Notes under the pieces: generated by a model | Seen by the model: only the letters and a program-made list of their open reading frames with translations | Database searches by the model: none | What the model was told of the DNA's origin: nothing | NCBI GenBank assembly: GCA_014529385.2 | Contig: CM043962.1 | Location: forward strand, 43,184,598-43,248,597 | Source of the DNA: Adiantum capillus-veneris | Taxonomy: Eukaryota > Streptophyta > Polypodiopsida > Polypodiales > Pteridaceae | Length of the DNA stretch: 64,000 nt | Direction of reading: 5' to 3' | In this document: one piece after another, positions 1-10,950 of the stretch | Numbering within the stretch: the first letter of the stretch is position 1 | How the letters are laid out: each line of letters opens with the position of its first letter | Position numbers and translations under genes: made by a program

Positions 1-6
1 AAATAT

Positions 7-1270
7 ATGAACCAGACCTCTTTGGAAGAGGTACAAACGGAGTGGCAGAGAACCACAACACCACTCCCGAAACCCGCTCTCAAGAAACCTTCTGCCTCCA
101 AGAAATATACGGAGAAGGAACTGGAGAACGTGGTTGATGCACGGATTGCTCAGCTTTTCGACGTGCAAAAGAAGGACAAAAAGCACGGCAAAAAGCAGAA
201 GAAAGGCACTGACTTCCCGGGACATTTGGGTCATCGGTCGACATTCGACAAGGCAAAGAAACTGAAGAAGCGTGTCAAGTTTGAAGGCTTACCCAGTTCT
301 TCTTCTTCTTCTTCTGACAATTCTTCAGACTCGAGCGAAGAAGACAGAAAAAGCAAAAAGCGAAGCAAGAAACAACGCTTCGGAAAGGGTAAGAAAAAGG
401 CAAAGAAGTCCAAGTCTCGTCCAGTGAGTGACACTTCTACAGAGGACTTGTCTACGGACAATTCAGACTCTAACAACGGAAACTTTTACGCGAACAAGAA
501 GAATTTTTACAAAGCCAACCAGTATGACTTTCTCGAAGATAAAAGCAAGAAAGTCCGAGAGTTTAAGGAAGGTGGCCAAGCACTTAAGTTTGATACTTTT
601 TCAGGATACTCCAATGCTTCGAAGGCTGTCTTTTATACAGCAGTATGACATCGCTTTCGCGGGAGGACGCTATTCAGAGCACTCCAAGATTCGGAGAGCT
701 GCCTCTTACTTTAAAGGGAATGCTCGTACTTGGTAGTCCACGCTTCTTTTAAACAAGACTGCGCCAATTAAATGGCTGAAATTTAAGAAGCTTTTTATTT
801 CTTCTTGGTTGACGCAAGAATATGAACGGGATATACGAGCTGCTTGGAACCATCTTCGAATGACCAAGAAAGATACAGTGAATTCTTACTGTGAAAGATT
901 CTGGAGCTCTTTTCTACCCACCTCTTCATTCAAGAAGATCTCGTTCAGGGAACAGATTGAGCGGTTTACCTTGGGTCTACCTACAGAGATCCGAGACCAC
1001 TGCTTGGAACAGAAGTCAGCTTCTATTCAGGAGTTGATGAGTCATGTGAAGCGGGGCTTTGCCATTCACTCTGGCAGTCTGACCTACCCCACAGATGAGG
1101 TCATGACACAACGAGCCGAACAGACTTCTGGGAATGAAAGTAGAAAGAAAAAGAGCAACCCAGAGAAAAAGGATGCACGACCCAAGCTTACTCCTGAGGA
1201 GAGAGCTCGCTTCATCAGAGAGGGGAAGTGCTTTGGATGCGGGGAACATGGACATATCTCCGCGAAGTGA
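7..1270 (+). pseudogene. gag (capsid/nucleocapsid) of chromovirus copy 1
   Basis: This is the structural polyprotein of the retrotransposon. The N-terminal part (7-648) is Lys/Ser-rich with a long serine run. The capsid-like part continues after a frameshift near 610-650 (QQYDIAFAGGRYSEHSKIRR), is broken by a TAG at 734-736, and resumes at 809-1270. The nucleocapsid knuckle begins CFGCGEHGHISAK, but the codon where the last Cys of CX2CX4HX4C should be is TGA (1268-1270). The start of gag is off-window. Related proteins are encoded at 8797-10485 and, on the minus strand, at 14700-15573. Confidence 0.88.
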
Positions 1271-1635
1271 CCTAAAAAGGTACAGAAAGAACAGAATGAT
1301 AAAGACGACGACAGACCTGAGAGTTCAAGAGCAGCTGAGGAACGTGGCAGAAAAGGCAAATAGAAAAACAGAACTGGTACCACACGGCGTGGGACCTGCA
1401 CCGAATCTAATGAATGAAAGTACAAACTTTGCCGCTTTTGGGGCAAAGTGAAGGATCAGGAAGCTCTTTTGAAGGAGCCAAGGCCAACTTCTTTTCACTT
1501 GGAATTGGCGGCTCGATTTAAAATTTACGCCCGACAGACTGACGCCACAGGCGAAGGTAGTTCGACTAGCACCCGGATGGGATGTTGCCATTACACCGAG
1601 CATTGGAAAACTTCGTTTCCAATGACAGGGGTGTT

Positions 1636-1743
1636 CAGGGCATGCGAGTGACGTTCTACTCAGGATCCCTTGGTACCACAAGAATTACGTCGTGGTTGAC
1701 TACCGGGCCGAGAAAGCAACTTTGATAAATAAAGGGCTTTGAG
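1636..1743 (+). pseudogene. aspartic protease C-terminal remnant, chromovirus copy 1
   Basis: One frame reads SDVLLRIPWYHKNYVVVDYR, matching the second half of a gypsy retropepsin (the ILG-x-PW-type strand and following Val/Asp-rich strand), and ends at a TGA. The catalytic D-[ST]-G half is not recognisable upstream, so the domain is truncated. It lies between the gag knuckle and RT, as expected. Confidence 0.6.
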
Positions 1744-1884
1744 ATTGTACTTGATAAACTTCACTTTCTTACTCATTTTTTTGGGAGAGAACTGAACGAT
1801 GGATAAAGGTTGAATATGTTTTGACCTGATCAAAAGAACGCCAAGATTTTTTCTCCACACTCATGCCGATTGCTTTTCAAAGGG

Positions 1885-3100
1885 CCTGAAGATCAAACCA
1901 TTGATCTGATACCTGGAAGCACGCCACCGAACCGGCCACCTTATCGTGTGAGCCGATACAGAATGAAAAGATTATGAACCCAGTGAAAGACCTCTTGGAA
2001 AAGGGTCTTGTCCAGCATAGTACTTCACCGTATTGCTCTCCACTGTTGTTGGATTTGAAGAAAGACGGATCTTGGAGAATGTGCATTGATTATAGAGCTC
2101 TCAACAAAATCACCATCAAGAACAGATTTCCGATTCCTAGGATCGATGATATACTCGACAGGTTACAGGGATCCTCGTGCTTTAGCAGGATTGCTCTGAA
2201 GAGTGGATATCATCAGATCCGAATCGCGACGGGAGACGTCTACAAGACAGCCTTCCGGACTACTTTTGGATTATTTGAGTTTTGTTGGTGATGCCTTTTG
2301 GCTTAACCAATGCTCCTGTGACATTGAACCTGATGATGGACGGGATTTTTCGAGAGTACAGGCTATTTGTTGGCACTTTCTTTGATGATATCACTGGTTC
2401 CTCCAAGAATGAAGCAGAACACAAAGATCATATGCTTCAAAGATACATTTTTTTGGGACACTTTGTCTCAGCAACAAGAGTGCAAATGGATCCGGCCAAG
2501 ATAGACACTATTCGTGATTGGCCCGATTTGAAGATTGTCCATGAAGTTGAAAGCTTCTTGGAACTGTGTTCGTACTACAGACGGTTCATTCGAAAGTTTG
2601 CAGAGGTTGCTTCCCCTTTGCATATCTTGATACAAAAAGGAGTCCCTTTCTCGTGGGGATCCACAGAGGTGACTGCCTTTCAGACATTGAAAGAGAAATT
2701 CACTACAGGACCAGATTTGACTTTGCCGGACTTGCAGAAGTCATTTGAAGTATTTTGTGATGCTTATGGTCGTAGTCTGGGTGCGGTCTTCATGCAAGAA
2801 GGCCATGTCATTGCTTACGAGAGCCGATTGTTCTCTAGGCCGGAGATGACAGCACAGATTTATGAAAAAGAGCATTTGGTGGTTATCCATGCTCTTACTC
2901 AGTGGCGGCATTACCTACTCGGAGCGGATTTTACTTTGCGCTACTTCTTGCCACAGAAGCAGCTTTCGGAAAAGCAGATGCGGTGGGCGAACATCTTGTC
3001 ACAGTTCCACTTCCAAATTGTCCATGTGCAGGGACAGAAGAATGTGGTGGCAGATGCTTTGTCTCAGAAACCGCTGGTTCTGGCTATTTCCGCGATACAT
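1885..3100 (+). pseudogene. reverse transcriptase and RNase H, chromovirus copy 1
   Basis: The RT begins near DLIPGSTPPNRPPYRVSRYR. A frameshift near 1970 leads into the LVQHSTSPYCSPLL and MCIDYRALNKITIKNRFPIP blocks, and a second shift near 2285 into [10 protein letters not shown]. The catalytic box reads FFDD instead of the usual YVDD/FLDD. Directly after EHKDHM the frame jumps to YIFLGHFVS, so about 25-40 residues of the connecting region are missing. RNase H follows from about 2740: FCDAYGRSLGAVFMQEG, then EKEHLVVIHALTQWRHYL and NVVADALSQ. The usual DAS of the first block is DAY. Confidence 0.92.
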
Positions 3101-3239
3101 CATAGGAGCTTCGAGGATCTGGTCGATCATTATGCCACAGATACAGATTTTGCAGATATTTTTGCACGGATACGGGATGGGGAGACAGTAGCTGGATACT
3201 CCCTTCGGGAAGGCTACTTGATGAGAAAGACTATGTTGT

Positions 3240-4110
3240 GCATTACACAGCCCTTGAGGGAAAAGGTTATATCTGAATGCCACTGTCCACCTTTTACGGG
3301 TCACCGCGGCATTGCTACCACCATGAAGGGGTAGAGAGATACTTCTTTTGGCCGAGACTCAATAAGGATGTAAGGAATTTGTGCACAGTATGCTAGAAGG
3401 TCAAGTTTGACAGGCATAAGGAACAGGAATTGTTACAGCCTTACCCATACCCACCCGCCCTTGGGAAAATATTGAAATGGATTTCATTTTTGATCTCCCG
3501 AGAACACAGAATGATCACGATGATTTTCCGATTACATGGCATGCTTGAGACGATTGTCTCCGACAGAGACCCCAGATTTACGAGTTTGTTTTGGAAGGCA
3601 ATTTGGGAGAACATTGGCACGCGGTTGCAGTTCTCGTCATCGTTCCACCCGCAGATTGACGGGCAATCCGAGATTGCCAATTCAGTGGTTCTAGATTTAT
3701 TGAAGTCTTGTATCTCAGATCAGAAGACTCAATGGGAAAGATATTTACCTTTGGTGGAATTTGCCTACAATAACAAGATACACTCTTCAACGGGGAAGAC
3801 GCCATTTGAGATTGTTGAAAGTGCTACGAAGGTTCCATCCTTCCTGAGCACGAAAGATTAGATATTTGAAGGGGATGAATATTCGCGAGATTTGGATACG
3901 GCTTTTGCCAAGGTTCGTGAGACTTTGCAAAAGTCTCAAGAACGACAGAAAAAGGCAGCGGATCGCCATCGTCACGACTTGAAATTGAAGGAGGATGATT
4001 GGGTGCTCTTACGTTTTGAGAAGGCACGCCTAAGGAAGAAAAAAGGGAAAGGAGAGGCTTTTTCCAAAGCTTCGTATGCGATACTACGGACCTTTCCAGA
4101 TTACTAAAAA
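3240..4110 (+). pseudogene. integrase, chromovirus copy 1
   Basis: Parts of the zinc-binding domain are present (TGHRGIATTMKG, then a TAG at 3332-3334, then YFFWPRLNKD). The first catalytic Asp block EMDFIFDLP is visible around 3475 in another frame. The segment before TIVSDRDPRF (second Asp) is shortened by a deletion. The Glu block reads FHPQIDGQSEIANSVV. The C-terminal part follows after another frame break near 3860. With these breaks no integrase could be made. Confidence 0.88.
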
Positions 4111-4441
4111 GATAAATGATGTCTCCTTCCGATTGAAACTGCCAGATACTTGGAGGATTCACAATGCATTTCATGTGAGTCTCTTGAAACCTTTTAAAGG
4201 TGATGTGCTTGATGAGGGGGAGCCTGATGAGCAACCCGAAGTGGAAGAAAACGAGGAGATCCTTGTTCCTGAACAGATTTTGGCACATAAAGATACAAAG
4301 ACTAAAGGTAAAGTCCGAAGGCGGTTCTTGGTTAAGTTCAAGAATTATCCTGCACTAGATGCGAAGTGGATGGAGGAGGAGGACCTAGCCGATACTCCTC
4401 AGATTGTGAAACTTTACCTCGATGCTTTTGGTTTAGCATAG
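4076..4441 (+). pseudogene. integrase C-terminus with chromodomain
   Basis: The segment begins with the integrase GPFQITKKINDVSFRLKLP strand and continues through an acidic hinge (PEVEENEEILVPEQIL) to a chromodomain: RRFLVKFKNYPALDAKWMEE followed by DLADTPQIVKLY. Chromodomains at the integrase C-terminus define plant chromoviruses and are thought to steer integration to heterochromatin. This 121-codon stretch is open, but it is cut off from the catalytic core by a frameshift. A decayed copy of the same domain lies at 10750-10950. Confidence 0.9.
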
Positions 4442-5010
4442 TCTACTCCAAATGGAACCCAGAATTCAGCTTGGCCGGAGATCTGATGCAGTGGGATGCA
4501 CAAGAGGGGAGTCACTCCACTCCTTTGTCAACAGATGCCTCGATTTTGATACTAAAGTCACTGATGTCTCTTTGAGCTTCAGAGATACTGATAGCTGACA
4601 GTATTCTGGTGGATGACTTTATGAAATGGAATTCCTGATAATGATACTGATTTGTTTCTTCACTTCTTTTGAGTGCAGGAACTGATAGACGAAATGACTG
4701 CAGCATTTTGGTCTACTTGATCTTGAATAGACATGGTTGCAATAGGGGTTAGTCAATCGGACATCGATGAGGTCCCGATTGGACCTAGATGTGATTGCTA
4801 GCTACATTGCCGATAAATCATGCTCTAAGATCCGAATGAATGTTGAATGTCATGTGATGTCTGGTGATGTCGTGTGATGTGACTGTCGATTTTGTACATG
4901 TGCTAGATGTGTGTTCCTAGTACGTAGGTACTAACAGTCAGTGTCTGCTAAGACAGTTTATGGCTTTTGTCGGTTTTGCAGGCGTAATCGCGGTCGATTA
5001 CAATGCTTTC
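4442..5010 (+). other. 3' untranslated region of chromovirus copy 1
   Basis: No coding sequence is recognised here. A block around 4728-4840 matches one at about 11221-11335 in copy 2 and two blocks at 14471-14697 in copy 3, so it is a conserved 3' UTR segment of the family. Confidence 0.7.
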
Positions 5011-5020
5011 AAGAGGGGGG
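5011..5020 (+). promoter_or_regulatory. polypurine tract
   Basis: AAGAGGGGGG lies two bases before the LTR start TGTCACAA. The same tract precedes the LTRs of copy 2 (11499-11508) and copy 3 (minus strand, 14274-14285). It is the expected primer site for plus-strand DNA synthesis. Confidence 0.88.
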
Positions 5021-5022
5021 TA

Positions 5023-5213
5023 TGTCACAAAGTGATGATGTGGCTACAGACAGAAACCCTAATTTCTGCCAGAAACCCTAAAATTCCTGCAAACCCTAAT
5101 TTCCGGAAATCGCGAAGGTGGAAAAAAAAAAATTTTGAGCGATGCAAATCTCAGCTTTTTGCTATGATTTGGGAGAAAGAGAGAGAAAGAGAACTTGCTT
5201 TTTACTGACTCTC

Positions 5214-5260
<47 letters not shown>

Positions 5261-5557
5261 CTGCGGGCTCTGCTTTTGGGCATCCCTTGTAATCTTTAAA
5301 TTAGTGGTGAGGGCCTCACTTCTCAGAGCATCTGGACGCAGAGTCTGAGAGTGAAACCCTAACCGCTCTCTTGTACTTTGATGATTGATTAATACAAAAA
5401 GAAATACCGAAAGGGGCGCCAATCTTTGGGGCCAATATCTCTAGGCACGGAACTCCGCCGGGCCAATGCAAATCTATTGTGATTTGTGAATTGTTTGAAA
5501 TGGTTATTTGGTGCTGTCGTGATTGATTCTTGACTTGGAGTGTCCAAGTCTGTTACA
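5023..5557 (+). repeat. 3' LTR of chromovirus copy 1
   Basis: The LTR is 535 bp, opens TGTCACAAAGTGATGATG, closes CAAGTCTGTTACA and is flanked by the polypurine tract. The ends and the block around GGCGCCAATCTTTGGG match the LTRs at 11511-12039 and 13731-14271. A (GA)n tract at 5216-5259 is private to this copy. Confidence 0.92.
5216..5259. repeat. (GA)n microsatellite inside LTR
   Basis: About 22 uninterrupted GA units lie within the copy 1 LTR. They are absent from the two related LTRs, so the expansion post-dates their split. Confidence 0.95.
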
Positions 5558-5599
5558 GCAGCTAGCTCTACTCGGGCAATAGCACGCGGTACTTAAGCC

Positions 5600-6320
5600 T
5601 TGGCTCTAATGAGCCGTGAGATCATAGAGACCAGAGGCTTCTCCATGTCCCCCCATCCATCAGTGCGGCCAATCCTCCCGTTATGATCCAATGAAGGTCC
5701 CCAAATCTCAGCTCCATAAAGCAATGTAGAGGCCACCAAAGTGTCAAAGAGCCACAGCTTCGTCCGAGGCTCCTGAAACTGAACCTATGAACACATCCTT
5801 CCCAATCTACCCAATGCTGCATGGGCTCTGGTCAATCTAGTCTCTGCTGCCCTCCTCAATGAAAATGCTGGCCCACCAAAACCACTCCAAGGTAGGTGTA
5901 AGCATCTGTATACTCCACTGTCTCCTGGCCGTATGTGAATGCAGGCGCTGACCTCCTGATCCACTGTGGGGTGGTATTAAATACCATGACCTTGGTTTTA
6001 GTATTTACCAAGGTTGACGGACAAACCACTCTCCTGGGCAAACCTGTGCAAAGCATCCAAGTGACGTTGCATCCCGTCAAGAGAGTCGGAGATCAACACG
6101 ATATCATCAGTATATAACAATAGTGGAATCCATGTCCCTGCCAGCTGTGCACCTCTATCACCATCTCTCTCAATGTAGTTAGAAACCTCATCCACATACA
6201 TACCATATAGAATAGGAGAGAGTGGGCAACCCTGCTTCACCCCAATAGTGGAGTGGACCGGCGTGGATAGACCCTCTGAGGTGCATACATGCCCCACTAC
6301 TGACCTGTATAATGCCATAA
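5600..6320 (-). pseudogene. LINE reverse transcriptase, C-terminal half
   Basis: On the minus strand 6318-5998 encodes non-LTR RT blocks: TIGVKQGCPLSPILYGMYVD and then LLLYTDDIVLISDS (catalytic box YTDD), followed by LHRFAQESGLSVNLGK. A frameshift near 6000 leads into NTKTKVMVFNT and YTDAYTYLGV, the post-catalytic thumb region, and a further broken segment runs to about 5620. The N-terminal RT and endonuclease are missing, as is usual for 5'-truncated LINEs. No poly(A) tail is visible. It abuts a second LINE in opposite orientation. Confidence 0.87.
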
Positions 6321-6589
6321 AGTGGCTACATATAGAGGATTGTTAATACTTACTACTGGTTCTGTCTATGGACCATACTATCCCAATCCCTCGCACAATG
6401 TCAATATGGTCGGAGTCGGTAGAAGTTTCCACACTGGGATGCCCTTCAAACTACTTTGGTTCTTGGTTTATAGTTGCTCGCTCCTTTGCTCCGGGACAAC
6501 TCCTACTACCAATACCACATGATGAGGATGTGTTTCCATTAGCTCTTGTTCCACAACTTCGGCCAGGGATCAAGAGGGCTCGCCATTGA

Positions 6590-7420
6590 TCCTCAGTCTT
6601 GTAGTCCTTGATGTGGTTGGTGTATGTCTTTGAGGTTTCAAATTCATCATTGGTTGACACATGGGGACAGTTACTGTAGATGTAGCAAGAGATTTTCACA
6701 CATTTTGGGAGACTGTGATTGGCCAGCAGTATTCTAACAGTGGTGTATGCATTTCTATGGGACCCCGTTGGCGCCATTGTGTACATGACCATGGTACATT
6801 GGTACATGATAGAGCGATGTGGATTACTCAAAAGATGGATGACTCTCTGGTGGGTGTGATGTGCATCTATGTTCCAACTTCAGCTCAGGAGGTTGCCGAG
6901 TTTTGGCACCAAATTGTGAATGTATTACCAACTATGGATTCGTGAGGTAATTTCAACAATGTAGAGACCATTGAGGACTGGCGATCCATTCAGCCTCCAT
7001 CTTTACCATATGTAGCACTATGTGAGAGAGAGGCTTCTTACAAATTCCTTTTGCTTATTTTGGTAAAGATTCCTCGCATATCCCATCTGTGGCTCACACT
7101 CCACAGTCATTGCACTTTTTGTGGGGTTTTAGACGACAGTCAAGTCATTTGCTAGAGCCACTAAATAGATTTCACATTGGCACCTGGGCACCATCTCATG
7201 GTGGGACAATTACGATTTGGCCTAGTACACTGCTCTTTGATCATGCTCCAGTTTCTTTGCATCTGAGATTTGAGACTTCCTCTATGCCAAGACAAGGATC
7301 GTGCATACCTGACTTGGTGTCAAAAGATGCTTCATTGTCTCATTTGATTCAAGATGTTTGGGCACGCATTGGTTTGCAAATCCTTCGTCCCATTTGGCTA
7401 CATGCATTATAGCGTCTTCC
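6590..7420 (+). pseudogene. LINE apurinic-type endonuclease domain
   Basis: The frame at 6661-6945 reads VCISMGPRWRHCV, then DDSLVGVMCIYVPTSAQEVA and FWHQIVNVLPTMDS, the mid-part of an exonuclease/endonuclease/phosphatase domain (Y-[AV]-P block), with GNFNNVE just after a TGA where GDFN is expected. At 7089-7412, RFHIGTWAPSHGG and LLFDHAPVSLHLRF give the C-terminal SDH block. Multiple stops and frame changes show it is decayed. It belongs with the RT at 7870-8682. Confidence 0.75.
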
Positions 7421-8682
7421 CAGGCTTGCAGACAAACAATTGCAAAGTGGCGACAAGGCATGTTCCGCAAGGAACGTGAGTTACAGGACCGTTTGAGTTG
7501 CATACACCAATAGCTCGAGGAGTTTCCAGGAGACGAGTTTCTGGGAGACGAGTTTCTGGGTGAGCGCGAGGTTGACAGCAGAGAGACACTTGGTCACATT
7601 CAGACTAAGAAATCCGAATTTGGCTATCATGCTTTGATATCGACGTTGATATCCAAAGCGGATAGGATGAATAAGGATTTCTTTGCAAACTTTCAGGAGC
7701 ATCCCAAGGAGATTTCTATTAGGGCCTTACAAGATTTTGCATACAGGTTGCACACGGATCCTAATCAGATCCTTGACATAACTTCAGAATATTTTGAGCA
7801 TTTGTTTATTGCCAATCAACTTAGAGATGATATTTTGCATGCCAAAGAAGAGGGTTGCTCTCATGTATAGCCTGTGGTTACAGAGTTTGTGCCACACTTT
7901 ACTAGCCCTCTTTTCTATGCAGGAGATGTATGACGCAATGGTTGGCCTAGATAGTGTATCTTGTCTTGGAGGGGATGGGTTGACTAGACATTTCTCCTTG
8001 CAGGTTTGGGATGCACTCAGCCCCGTTATGCTTTCAAGATTACATCACATATTTGACATAGGAGAGATGCCTTCCTCTATGTGCTCAAGACTCTTTCTCT
8101 TATATCGAAAGGGGGAGATGAATCATCCCTCCGACAATAGAGACCGATCACTCTCATGTCTTCCGTGTATAAGATCTTTGCTCGCATGATTAGTATGCGC
8201 TTGAAGCCCCTTATGCTCGACCTTATCTATGCTTCGCAAACACGTTTTGTGCAGGATCAATGTATTTTGGATAACATCTTCACTTTCTATGAGGCAATCG
8301 AGTGGTCTTGTAGGACTGAACAACCTATAGCGTTCATGCTTCTTGATTTTGAGAAGGCTTATGATAGGGTAGATTAGGGTTTCTTGGAGGGCACTATTCA
8401 GAGGATGGGTTTCCCCTTATAGTGGATTAGAGGGCATTGTACCGTACTGCTTCTAGCGTTGTCACAATTAGAGGCCACATTGGACGGTGTGTTCCTCTGT
8501 CTCGTTTAGACTGCCACGGGACATCTACTTCTTTCTCCTTTTGTTGAGGCCATTTCTCTCTTCTTGCGCCACAGGACACCACAGTTGAGAGGTCTTAGTA
8601 TGCCTTTGGATGACTCGCCAGATTTGTTGGATCAGGAGTATGCAGATGACACTATGCTCTTTGTACGCTATGATACACTCAC
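7420..8682 (+). pseudogene. LINE reverse transcriptase (YADD), decayed
   Basis: A linker (FQEHPKEISIRALQDFAYRL) leads into RT: the NYR-block equivalent around 8120-8170, then MSSVYKIFARMISMRLKPLM, ASQTRFVQDQCILDN, LLDFEKAYDRVD (first catalytic Asp) and, near 8635, QEYADDTMLFVRYD (catalytic YADD). TAG and TGA codons and at least two frameshifts interrupt it. The element stops abruptly just after YADD at about 8682, where chromovirus gag sequence begins, so its 3' end was removed by the junction. Confidence 0.87.
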
Positions 8683-8870
8683 CATCAGCTAATGGAGATG
8701 CAACGTCAACAGCAAGTTGACGAGTACGCAAAGCAGATGCTCAAGTTTGTAAAGGATTAGCAGATCACGACTACGGGCCACCTCAACCTACGTAGCATCA
8801 GCTAATGGAGATGCAACGTCAACAGCAGGTTGACGAGTGCGCAAAGCAGATGCTCAAGTTTGCAAAGGAT
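8683..8870 (+). repeat. 113-bp tandem duplication at the start of gag
   Basis: The segment starting CATCAGCTAATGGAGATGCA occurs at 8683 and again at 8796, with the same following 75 bases apart from a few substitutions. The first copy adjoins the LINE RT and ends in a TAG. The second continues as gag. Confidence 0.9.
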
Positions 8871-10485
8871 CCACAATATGCAAAAATTTTGACGCGGCAT
8901 CCAATTGACGAAGTGCACACTCATTGGCAGAAAACCATTGAGTCACCAACAAAACCGGCAATCAAGAAATCTCCTGTCCCACAGATGTTTACTGAAGATG
9001 AACTCCAATCGAAAAACAAGTCAACCAACTATTTGAAGAAACGTAACAAGGGAATTGACTTCCCTGGTTACTTGGGCCGAAAATCTTCTTTTGAGAAAGC
9101 AAGAAAACAGAAGAAGCGTGTACGTTTCAAAGCATTGTCCTGTTTGTCCTCATCTTCTTCTGACAGCTCGTTCAGCTCATCCTTTTCTGACTGGAGTGAT
9201 GAGGACAGAAAGGGCAAGAATCGACAAGCAGACTATATGTTTTATTCAAAAAGGAAGCACTTCTACAGAGCCAATCAGTATGATTTTCTCAACAACAAGG
9301 GCAAGAAGGCCAAGGAATTCAAAGAGGGTGGACAAGCAATAAAATTTGAAACCTTTTTAGGGTTTTGAGATGCTCCTAAGGCTTTAGCCTTTATCCAACA
9401 GTCTGATATAGCATTTCAAGGTGGTTCAGAACGCACTATATGTGGCGTATATGTACGTATTGTACGTTGTTCCGTACAGTAAAAAAAATTATGTACATAA
9501 AAACATGTAACTCTCGTTAAAAAAACTCAATTTACCAAACTTTCTAGGACATTTTTGATAAAAAACAAGAGAGGAAAACAACTTTTAGAGACATTTAAAG
9601 ACATGTTTTACAAGACAACCGCATACTGTGTAACTATTGCAAGAGACTTCAAAGTTTAGACGACATTGATGATTGAACAAGCATATCAAAGCTCAAATGA
9701 GAACTAATTTGGTCGCCCAGAAGTCAGCAAAAATGCATCAAAAACCCTCAGCCACGCTTATCTTCCAAAAAGAAAAATGTTAGAAAGTGCCTTATACAGA
9801 TCGATCTGTATCGTACGAATCGTACAGTACGGAACGGATTCGTACGTACGTTTTGATCCTACCTTGTAGCATTTTCTGGAGGCCACTACACAGAGCACTC
9901 AAAGATTAGACGTGCAGCATCCTCTTTGAAAGGCAATGCTCAGACATGATGGTCCACTCTTTTGCTAAGAAAAGAAGCACCGACAGAGTGGCTGAAATTC
10001 AAGAAACTCTTTATTTCTTCATGGCTCACTCAAGAGTATGAACAAGATGTGAGAACCGATTGAAACCACCTTCAGATGATCAGAGTTGACACCTTGGATG
10101 ATTACTGTGAAAGATTTTGGGATACTTTCCTTCCGACCTCTTCTTTCAAGAAGATCAGTTTTAAGGAGCGGATTGAGAGGTTTTGTTGTGGATTCCCAAC
10201 GAAATTCAAGACTACTACCTTGAGAAGAAGTTAGAGTCCATTCAACAATTGATGGGACATGCTACGCGAGGATTCGCTATGCATTCAAGTAACTTGACTT
10301 ACCCACCCGACAAGTCAGAACAGAAACAGACGACAGACAGATACACGAACTCAACTAACAGAAGAACAAAAAGATACATGATCTCGCCTGATAGAAGACC
10401 ACAAAGATGAATATTTCAAAGCAGGAAAGTGTTTTGAATGTGGAGAATAAGGACATATTGTTGCACAGTGCCCCAACAAGGCACA
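8797..10485 (+). pseudogene. gag of chromovirus copy 2, interrupted
   Basis: From 8805 the protein reads MEMQRQQQVDECAKQML and continues through KGIDFPGYLGRKSSFEKARK, a Ser-rich tract and YRANQYDFLNNKGKKAKE, all shared with copies 1 and 3. At about 9425 the frame is broken by a 440-bp insertion and resumes at about 9869 with GGHYTEHSKIRRAAS. Later parts hold FKKLFISSWLTQEYEQDVR and LESIQQLMGHATRGFAMHSS in shifted frames. The zinc knuckle reads CFECGE-stop-GHIVAQC, with TAA at 10448-10450 inside the knuckle. Confidence 0.87.
9426..9868. mobile_element. Putative MITE inserted in gag of copy 2
   Basis: About 440 bp of AT-rich, non-coding DNA splits gag between two copies of the codons for Ala-Phe-x-Gly-Gly (9411-9425 and 9869-9883), which may be a diverged target duplication. 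The ends carry imperfect inverted repeats rich in GTACG: TTCCGTACAGT near 9470-9480 pairs with ACAGTACGGAA near 9823-9834, with GTACGTA motifs outside both. Class is not assigned. Confidence 0.5.
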
Positions 10486-10515
10486 AGAATAAGGATGACT
10501 AACAAAATGGAAATC

Positions 10516-10950
10516 CTGAGGGAAGGGAGATACTCGTTCCAGAACAAATTTTAGATAGAACATTATGGATGAATTAGCATTATTTTGGTGTATGAATTAA
10601 TGAAATAAGACTTTTCGGAAGAAGATTTTGAATTTTTGGACGAAACCAATGTTGTATGGAAGAACCTGTTATTTGGGAGCATATAACACGGTTATGAATG
10701 AGATGATGATGATGGCTTTGGAGCAGCGATAGCTCCCAGATGAACCTGAATTGAAAAAGAGCGAGAAGATACTCGTTCAAGAACAGATACTGGCTTTCCA
10801 AGACAAGAAAGAGAAAGGTAAAATGAACAGTGGTTCTTAGTTAAGAACCATCCGGCATTGAATGTAAAATGGATGGAGAAGGAGGACCTAGCGGATACTC
10901 CTTGGATTTGGAACTTTACCTCAACGCTTTTGGTCTCGCTGTGCCTATTC
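10516..10950 (+). pseudogene. Deletion scar and decayed chromodomain, copy 2
   Basis: Straight after the knuckle the sequence jumps to the pre-chromodomain hinge (EILVPEQIL at about 10530). It is interrupted by about 190 bp of unassigned sequence, then starts the hinge again (KILVQEQIL at about 10757) and runs on as a frameshifted chromodomain with WMEKEDLADTPW at about 10870. Protease to integrase is absent between the two. The doubled hinge suggests two deletion events or an insertion after the deletion. Confidence 0.75.

Larger units (their letters stand above)
1..5557 (+). mobile_element. Ty3/gypsy chromovirus, copy 1, 5' end outside window
   Basis: The domain order on the + strand is gag with a CCHC knuckle, protease remnant, RT, RNase H, integrase and chromodomain, then a polypurine tract and a 535-bp LTR. 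That is the order of a plant chromodomain-bearing gypsy element. The 5' LTR and first part of gag lie before the window. The copy is dead: gag, RT and integrase each carry frameshifts or stops, and pieces of RT and integrase are deleted. Two pol-less relatives with related gag and LTR sequence lie at 8683-12039 and 13731-15590. Confidence 0.93.

Noticed and set aside
7089-7412. Host gene with a conserved Trp-rich protein
   Set aside because: The FDHAPVSL block and its neighbours identify it as LINE endonuclease.
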